Positions 58,882 through 64,000 of a DNA stretch of 64,000 nucleotides are shown here, piece after piece; position 1 is the first letter of the stretch, and each line of letters begins with the position of its first letter. The position numbers were made by a program, and so were the translations under genes. Source of the DNA: Paracoccus haematequi. Its GTDB lineage: Bacteria > Pseudomonadota > Alphaproteobacteria > Rhodobacterales > Rhodobacteraceae. The stretch spans positions 213,264 to 277,263 of the forward strand of contig CAMCVS010000004.1 of NCBI GenBank assembly GCA_945881965.1. Reading direction: 5' to 3'. The notes beneath the pieces were generated by a model that was not told the origin of the DNA, made no database searches, and worked only from the letters and a program-made list of their open reading frames with translations.

Positions 58882-60072
58882 TCAATCCTGTTCTTCGCGG
58901 GTTTCCTTACGGAACGGGCCCCAATCGGTCAGCACCTCGATCTCGCGGTCCATCGCGGCGCGTTCCTCGCGCAGATATCGCGCAACGGCGTCGGAAAATC
59001 CGGGGTCCGCGATATAATGCGCCGAATGGACACGCACCGGCAAGTAGCCGCGCGCCAGCTTGTGTTCGCCCTGCGCGCCCGCCTCGACACGGGTCAGCCC
59101 CTGCGCCAGCGCCCAGTCGATGGCCTGATAATAGCACAGTTCGAAATGCAGGCAGGGGTGGTCTTCGACGCAGCCCCAATAACGGCCATAAAGCGTGTCG
59201 CGCCCGATGAAATTCAGCGCGCCGGCCACCGCGCGCCCGTCGCGCAGCGCCAGCACCAACAGCGTGTCATCCCGCAGCCGATCCTGCGCGATGTCAAAGA
59301 ACGCCCGCGTCAGATAAGGCGTGCCCCATTTGCGTCCGCCGGTGTCTTGGTAAAACTCCCACATCGCGGCCCAATGTTCCGGGCGCAGCGCATCGCCGGT
59401 CAGCACCGCGATATCGCCGCCAAACGCCTGCGCGCGTTCGCGTTCCTTGCGAATGGTCTTGCGCTTGCGCGACGACAGGTCGGCCAGAAAATCGTCGAAA
59501 CAGGCGTAACCCCGGCTTTCCCAGTGATATTGCTGCGTAATGCGGGGCAACAGGCCGATATCGCGGCCCGCCGCCACCTCGTCTTCGGTGCAGAATGTCA
59601 TGTGCAGCGACGAGATGCGGTTGTCATCTGTCAACTGCCGCGCACCGGCCAAAAGCGCCGCGCGCCCCTCGGCCTCATGGCCGGGGCGGGTCAACAGCCG
59701 CCGTCCGGTGGCGGGCGTGAAGGGAACAGCGATTTGCAATTTCGGGTAATACCGCCCGCCCGCGCGTTCAAAGGCATTGGCCCAGTTGTGGTCAAAGATG
59801 TATTCGCCCTGGCTGTGCGATTTCACATACATCGGCGCAACGGCGATGATCTGGCCCGCCTTGCACGCCACGATCGGGCGGGATTGCCAGCCGGTGCCGG
59901 GGCCGACCGATTTGCTGTCCTCCAGCGCCAGAAGGAACCGGTGCGTGGTGAACGGATCCCGCGCGCGCCCGCCATCTGCCGCTTCTGGCGCGGCGCAGGC
60001 ATCCCAGTCCGCCGCAGCGATCTGGTGCAGCGAGGTCAGGGCCTCGATCTCGATCTGTGATCCATCTGGCAT
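58882..60072 (-). CDS. GNAT-fold acyltransferase of the COG3146 (DUF482) family
   Basis: About 396 residues. Family marks: [24 protein letters not shown] near residue 40, the [18 protein letters not shown] segment ([13 protein letters not shown]) near 117, and [17 protein letters not shown] near 205, a feature of COG3146 proteins resembling FemAB-type peptidoglycan aminoacyltransferases. No specific substrate is established. ATG 60072 ([12 protein letters not shown]) is the chosen start; ATG 60087 is possible. It runs into phhB with the stops/starts six bases apart. Confidence 0.85.
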   Translation of the reverse strand: MPDGSQIEIEALTSLHQIAAADWDACAAPEAADGGRARDPFTTHRFLLALEDSKSVGPGTGWQSRPIVACKAGQIIAVAPMYVKSHSQGEYIFDHNWANAFERAGGRYYPKLQIAVPFTPATGRRLLTRPGHEAEGRAALLAGARQLTDDNRISSLHMTFCTEDEVAAGRDIGLLPRITQQYHWESRGYACFDDFLADLSSRKRKTIRKERERAQAFGGDIAVLTGDALRPEHWAAMWEFYQDTGGRKWGTPYLTRAFFDIAQDRLRDDTLLVLALRDGRAVAGALNFIGRDTLYGRYWGCVEDHPCLHFELCYYQAIDWALAQGLTRVEAGAQGEHKLARGYLPVRVHSAHYIADPGFSDAVARYLREERAAMDREIEVLTDWGPFRKETREEQD

Positions 60073-60120
60073 CGGCGGCCCCCGCATCCTGCAGGTAAAA
60101 TGGCGCGGCAGGCGCGCGGA

Positions 60121-60888
60121 TCAAGCGGCGATTGCGGCGGCATAGCCCTCAAAGGTGATGTTCTGCGCGCCATCGGCCCGCGCGGCGGCCTCTTCTTCGG
60201 GCGAGCGGATCGTCCAGGTCAGCAGGGCCAGCCCCGCGTCGCGCAACGCCTGCACCCGCGGGCGGGACAGATCGCGCCAGTGATGCGACAGGAACGACAC
60301 CCCCAACGCCTCGGCATCGGGGATGTCACGCAGGCGGTCGCTGATATCTTCGGGGATTTTCCAGTCGGCGGGATCAAAGGAACAGGTGGTCAGGCCAACG
60401 GGCAGGTGCGGCGCAAGGCGCGCGACATGTGCCACCGCATGGGGATTGAACGACATCACCGCCACCGGGCCGTCATAGGTGGTCAATGCGGCGACCATCG
60501 CCGCCTCCAGCCGCCCGTTGGTTTCGGACATCATGCGCGACTGATCCTTGATCTCGATCAGCAGCGGCACGCGGCCCGCGACGATGGCCAGCACCTGCGA
60601 AAGCGTCGGGATGCCGTCATCAGCATCTTTCAACAACAGCCCGCCCAGTTCGGCGGCCGACCGCGCCGACACCGGCCCCGTTGCCTGCGTCAACCGTTCC
60701 AGCGTGTCATCATGGAACACCATCGCCTGATCGTCGGACGACAGTTGCAGGTCGATTTCAATCCCATAGCCCGCATCTACCGCCGCCTGCACCGCCGCGC
60801 GGCTGTTTTCCACGCGGCCCGCCGCGCGGTCATGCAGCGCGCGATGCGCAATCGGCAGGCGCAGAAAGTCGGGATGCAGCGGGATCAT
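60121..60888 (-). CDS. Glycerophosphodiester phosphodiesterase
   Basis: 255 residues. Hydrolyses glycerophosphodiesters to glycerol-3-phosphate and an alcohol. Catalytic His and Arg in IAHRALHDR with Glu in GRVENS, then IEIDLQLSSDDQAMVFHDDTLERLT with metal-binding Glu/Asp and the second His near residue 60, and LIEIKDQSR near 115. No signal peptide, so cytoplasmic. Coupled to the RidA gene by a four-base overlap (start 60888 over stop 60885). Confidence 0.94.
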   Translation of the reverse strand: MIPLHPDFLRLPIAHRALHDRAAGRVENSRAAVQAAVDAGYGIEIDLQLSSDDQAMVFHDDTLERLTQATGPVSARSAAELGGLLLKDADDGIPTLSQVLAIVAGRVPLLIEIKDQSRMMSETNGRLEAAMVAALTTYDGPVAVMSFNPHAVAHVARLAPHLPVGLTTCSFDPADWKIPEDISDRLRDIPDAEALGVSFLSHHWRDLSRPRVQALRDAGLALLTWTIRSPEEEAAARADGAQNITFEGYAAAIAA

Positions 60889-61367
60889 TTGCTCTCGCCC
60901 GGTGCGCGGCCCAGTTCGATGATCGCCTCGATTTCCACCGCCACGCCTGAGGGCAGCGATGCGGCTGACACGGCGGACCGGGCATGTCGGCCCGCGTCGC
61001 CGAACACGGCCACCATCAGGTCGGAGGCGCCGTTGATCACCTTGGGCTGGTCGGTGAAATCGGGCGTCGAATTGACGAAGCCCACCAGTTTCACCACCCG
61101 TGCCACCCGGTCCAGATCGCCGTCACAGGCCGCGCGCGCCTGCGCCAGAATTGCCAGCCCGCAGGCGCGCGCCGCCGCTGCGCCCTCGTCGAGGCCCATC
61201 GTGGCCCCCAGACGCCCCGTGATCAGGCCCTCCGCATTGCGCGCGATCTGGCCCGAGATATAGACCATGTCGCCCGAGCGCACGAAGGGCACGTAATTTG
61301 CCGCCGGTGCAGGCGCGTCGGGCAGGGTCAGGCCAAGTTCGGCCAAGCGGGCGTCAATGCGGGACAT
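60885..61367 (-). CDS. RidA/YjgF-YER057c-UK114 family protein
   Basis: 160 residues, of the slightly longer Rid subgroup (about 150 residues or more, compared with 128 in RidA). Contains FVRSGDMVYISGQIARN near residue 30 and RHARSAVSAASLPSGVAVEIEAI near the C-terminus, with the Arg that in RidA binds the carboxylate of the imine substrate. It probably hydrolyses reactive enamines/imines. First gene of a RidA-GDPD pair; the HlyD gene lies 15 bases upstream on the same strand and may be co-transcribed. Confidence 0.93.
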   Translation of the reverse strand: MSRIDARLAELGLTLPDAPAPAANYVPFVRSGDMVYISGQIARNAEGLITGRLGATMGLDEGAAAARACGLAILAQARAACDGDLDRVARVVKLVGFVNSTPDFTDQPKVINGASDLMVAVFGDAGRHARSAVSAASLPSGVAVEIEAIIELGRAPGESK

Positions 61368-61382
61368 GCGGTTACTCCTTGG

Positions 61383-62681
61383 TTATTCGCGAAAGGCCTT
61401 GGCCAGATAATCCGTCAGCGGTTTCATCAGATATTGCAACGGGGTGCGGTCGGCGGTGCGGATGAACGCCTCGACGGGCATACCGGGGATCAGGGTCACG
61501 CCCTGCGGCAGGCGCGCCAGTTCACCGGGGGCCAGCGCGATTTCGGCCTTGTAATAGGACGCGCCGCTGCGCTCATCGGTGAACGCATCCGCCGACAGTT
61601 GGGTCACCGATCCGTTCAGTTCCGGTGTGGTGCGCTGGTCCAGCGCAGAAAACCGCAGGACGACGGGTTGGCCGGGGAAAACCTGATCGACGTTGATGGT
61701 TTCGACGTTCGACATGATCACCAGCGGACGATCCTGCGGCACGATATACAGCACCGGTTCCGCAGGCCGGATCACGGCGCGGGTGGCAAACACCGTCATG
61801 CCATAGACGATGCCGCTGACCGGGCTGCGGATATCCAGCCGCGACATCTGTTCCAGCAACGCGCGGCGTTGTTCAGCCAGTTCCAATTCGCGGTATTGGA
61901 TGTCGCGCAGGCTGCTGATCGCTTCTTCGCGGCGGGTGGAATCCAGCCGCAGGATTTCGATGTCGATCTCGGTGATCCGGCCCTCGGCCTGCGCCTTTTG
62001 CGCGGTCAATTCGCCGACCTGCCCCGACAGCCGCGACTGTTCGCGTTGCAGACCCAAGACTCGCGCCGCCTGCGCCAGACCGCGATCCAGCAGCGATTGC
62101 TGGTCGGTCAGTTCCTTCTGGATCAGTTCAAGCTGTTCGATCAGCGCGGTTTGCTGGGCGTCGATGCCTTCGATCTGCGAGGTGATCTGGCCCTTGCGCT
62201 TGCCCAACTGATCGACCTGCTGCGCCAGCGTGCCGACGCGCGCCTCCATGAGGCGGGTCTGGCCGTCCATCAGGGATTTCACATCGGCGTTCTGGGCGGC
62301 CACCTCTACCAGTTCCGGGTCATAGACCGGCGCGGTCAGCCCGTCGCGCTCGGCGTCCAGCCGTCCGCGCCGCGCCATCAATTCGAACAACTGCCCTTCG
62401 GCGATGGCCAGTTGTGACCGCAACTGCGTCGGGTCCAGCCGGATCAGCACCTGATCGACGGCAACCCGGTCGCCTTCCTTGACGGCCAGTTCGGCCACCA
62501 CCCCGCCATCGGGATGCTGGATCACCTGGCGGTTCTGTTCCACCTCGATGCGGCCGGGAGCGATGATCGCGCCGGACAGCCGGGTGAACACCGACCAGCC
62601 GCCGAAACCGCCGACGAGTATGGCCAGCGTCACCAGCCCGATGATCAGCGGGCGGCGCGCAGAAAAAGCCGGTTGGGTCAT
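61383..62681 (-). CDS. Type I secretion membrane-fusion protein (HlyD/PrtE family)
   Basis: 432 residues. A short cytoplasmic N-terminus, one membrane helix PLIIGLVTLAILVGGFGGW at about 10-28, a lipoyl/barrel-sandwich segment (PGRIEVEQNRQVIQHPDGG near 41), a long coiled coil at about 95-290, and a beta-barrel domain ending ADRTPLQYLMKPLTDYLAKA. This is the periplasmic adaptor linking a type I ABC exporter to TolC. The start overlaps the ABC exporter stop (ATGA). The exporter is broken at its 5' end, so secretion by this pair is doubtful. The substrate gene is not in the window. Confidence 0.94.
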   Translation of the reverse strand: MTQPAFSARRPLIIGLVTLAILVGGFGGWSVFTRLSGAIIAPGRIEVEQNRQVIQHPDGGVVAELAVKEGDRVAVDQVLIRLDPTQLRSQLAIAEGQLFELMARRGRLDAERDGLTAPVYDPELVEVAAQNADVKSLMDGQTRLMEARVGTLAQQVDQLGKRKGQITSQIEGIDAQQTALIEQLELIQKELTDQQSLLDRGLAQAARVLGLQREQSRLSGQVGELTAQKAQAEGRITEIDIEILRLDSTRREEAISSLRDIQYRELELAEQRRALLEQMSRLDIRSPVSGIVYGMTVFATRAVIRPAEPVLYIVPQDRPLVIMSNVETINVDQVFPGQPVVLRFSALDQRTTPELNGSVTQLSADAFTDERSGASYYKAEIALAPGELARLPQGVTLIPGMPVEAFIRTADRTPLQYLMKPLTDYLAKAFRE

Positions 62682-63857
62682 CGCACACCTCCTCCGTCGG
62701 TCGTGGTCAGGATCTGGCGCGAGTTCTTGACCACCTCGCGCAGCACATCCTCTTTGGGGCCAAAGGCGACACGCGCGCCGCCTTCCAGCATCAAGAGCGT
62801 GTCACATTCCTGAATGGCGGCAGGGCGGTGCGCCATGATCAGGATCGACTTGCCTTCGGATTTCATCTGCCGGATTGCGCCGTTCAACGCCTGACTGCCG
62901 TCATTGTCGAGGTTCGAGTTCGGCTCGTCCAGCACCAGGACGACCGGATCGCCATACATCGCGCGGGCAAGGCCGATGCGCTGCATCTGCCCGCCCGACA
63001 ACCGCCCGCCATTCGCCGACACGCGGGTGTCATAGCCATCGGGCAGTTTCAGGATCATCTCATGCGCGGCGGCTTTTTTGGCGGCGGCGACGACGGCGGC
63101 GGGGTCGGGCTGGGGCGACATGCGGGCGATGTTTTCGGCGATGGTGCCGTCGAACAGTTGCACCCGCTGTGGCAGATAGCCGATCAGCCCGCCTAGAACG
63201 GTCGGATCGTATTGGTCCAGCGCCGCGCCATCCAGCCGGATCTTGCCACTTGCCGGACGCCAGACCCCGGTCAGCGCGCGCGCCAGCGACGATTTCCCCG
63301 CCCCCGATGGCCCGATCACACCCACGGCCTGTCCGGGTTCCAGCGTGAAGCTGACCATGCGCAGCGACGCCTGCTGTTCGCCGGGGGGCACCAGCGTCAA
63401 CTGCTGCACCTCCAGCCGCGCCTTGGGGCGGGGCAGGGGCGTGCGCGGCTGTTCGGGCGGCACTTCGGACAACAGTTGTGCCAGCGTGGACCAGCCTTTG
63501 GTGGCGCGCTGCACGATGGCCCATTGACCCACAGCCATTTCGATGGGCGCAAGCGCGCGGCCCATCAGGATCGAACCCGCGATCATCGCGCCGGGTGTCA
63601 GTTCGCCCCGCAGCACCAGCCATGCGCCCAGACCCAGCATCGCCGATTGCAGGAACAGGCGGAACGTCTTGGTGATCGACGAAAACCCGCCCCCGACATC
63701 CGACGCAGAGATATGCTGGGTCAGCGCCTCGTCGCGCAGTTTCTGCCAGCGGCTGAAGGCGGCGCTGCGCATCCCCATCGCCTGCACCATCTCGGCCTCG
63801 GAGCGGATCTGTTCGCCCATCGTCTCGGCCCGGATGGTGCCGGATGCGGCACGTGTA
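62678..63857 (-). pseudogene. Type I secretion ABC exporter (PrtD/HlyB family), N-terminally truncated
   Basis: The conserved part is about 393 residues against roughly 570-590 for the family. It starts within the membrane domain (RATRAASGTIRAETMGEQIRS, then EMVQAMGM), keeps the last one or two membrane helices (FLQSAMLGLGAWLVL, GAMIAGSILMGRALAP) and the whole ATPase domain: Walker A IGPSGAGKSS, signature RLSGGQMQRIGLA, Walker B VVLVLDEPNSNLD. About 180 residues with the first membrane helices are absent. Upstream of 63858 the frame enters an AT-rich inverted repeat and family similarity stops; an ATG-initiated frame up to 63880 (MCQHFFR) is fortuitous. The rest may lie beyond an inserted element outside the window. 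Confidence 0.8.
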
Positions 63858-63913
63858 GCGCGAAAAAAATGTTGGCACAAAAACGAAAGAAACTTGTCTC
63901 AAGTTTTTCGCGC
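63858..63913. repeat. AT-rich nested inverted repeats at the break in the ABC exporter gene
   Basis: GCGCGAAAAA at 63858-63867 pairs perfectly with TTTTTCGCGC at 63904-63913, and inside it AAACTTG at 63890-63896 pairs with CAAGTTT at 63900-63906. The stretch is far more AT-rich than its surroundings. It begins exactly where exporter similarity ends. This fits the end of an insertion sequence, although I cannot match it to a known family. Confidence 0.6.
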
Positions 63914-63926
63914 GCCAAAGGTCCCT

Positions 63927-64000
63927 TCAATCGGCCTTCAACGCTTCACGGATCGAGCCGACAACGCGATGTTTGCGGCATTCGGTCCGGCCGGGGGCTG
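63927..64000 (-). CDS. 3' end of an unidentified gene running off the window (possible transposase tail)
   Basis: On the minus strand an open frame enters from the window edge and stops at TGA 63927-63929. The visible C-terminal residues include RTECRKHRVVGSIREALKAD. The short basic end next to the AT-rich inverted repeat and the broken exporter suggests a transposase terminus, but 24 residues are too few to identify the family. It could equally be an unrelated gene. Confidence 0.4.
   Translation of the reverse strand, partial: APGRTECRKHRVVGSIREALKAD

Noticed and set aside
61383..63857. Functional type I secretion system
   Set aside because: The exporter lacks its N-terminal membrane helices in this window and no RTX-like substrate gene is visible.
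1..64000. tRNA, rRNA, CRISPR arrays and an integrated prophage
   Set aside because: All gaps between genes are under 300 bases and none shows a tRNA T-arm pattern, direct repeats with spacers, integrase or phage structural genes.

Overview
The window looks like a chromosomal segment of an alphaproteobacterium of the Rhodobacteraceae (Rhodobacter/Roseobacter relatives). The grounds are high GC with dense, mostly translationally coupled genes; the order leuS-lptE-holA; small alphaproteobacterial families (DUF2794-, DUF3576- and DUF6525-like); a Rhodobacter-type porin; a class I lysyl-tRNA synthetase; and an mbfA gene behind an Irr-type box. This rests on recognising protein families by eye; no database search was possible. 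No rRNA, tRNA or CRISPR was seen. No gene-free stretch exceeds 300 bases; the longest are 19470-19762 (293 nt) and 35879-36138 (260 nt), in which I see nothing beyond ordinary promoter space.

Layout. 1-5174: a peptide/opine-type ABC importer (two permeases and a fused double ATPase) coupled to an aldehyde dehydrogenase and a short-chain dehydrogenase, probably one catabolic operon. 5181-6234: a RES-Xre (ParST/MbcTA-type) toxin-antitoxin pair with a candidate operator. 6241-11727: a TPR methyltransferase, an MFS carrier, asd, a DUF4139 protein and a small membrane protein. 11856-13873: an inorganic-carbon module with a PII-like SbtB, the bicarbonate transporter SbtA and a beta-carbonic anhydrase. 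14020-18488: a degenerate HPt-like protein, an M17 aminopeptidase with an NlpC/P60 hydrolase, and a TPR-sulfotransferase. 18579-25724: porin, a DUF3576 lipoprotein, the holA-lptE-leuS block and a glycosyltransferase.

25877-39697: GST, an orphan PstB-like ATPase, a TetR regulator, mbfA, phoX behind a candidate Pho box, the RimB-RimK-AstE-like trio, a CobW GTPase behind a near-perfect Zur-type palindrome, a 1-Cys peroxiredoxin, a second aldehyde dehydrogenase, a kinase-like protein, an RluA-type pseudouridine synthase and DUF2794. Several genes here carry metal- or phosphate-responsive sites. 39729-46213: phenylacetate genes (paaX, a TetR/PaaR, paaK, paaJ, paaI and the divergent paaZ) without the ring epoxidase genes. 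46299-49725: MFS, a TerB-like protein and class I lysK. 49783-56215: an XRE-cupin regulator with two dimethylglycine/sarcosine dehydrogenase-like flavoproteins around a betaine-homocysteine methyltransferase-like enzyme, which fits stepwise demethylation of a methylated amine such as glycine betaine. 56205-61367: rsmD, a ferredoxin reductase-like flavoprotein, a Prx5, phhB, a COG3146 acyltransferase, a GDPD and a RidA.

61383-64000: a type I secretion HlyD next to an ABC exporter gene that loses its 5' part at about 63858, where AT-rich inverted repeats and the tail of another reading frame begin; a mobile-element insertion is the likely cause. A separate pattern is that several coding sequences (DUF4139, the DUF6525-like gene, paaX, paaZ, rsmD) hold clusters of perfect short-loop inverted repeats that their protein products do not explain.
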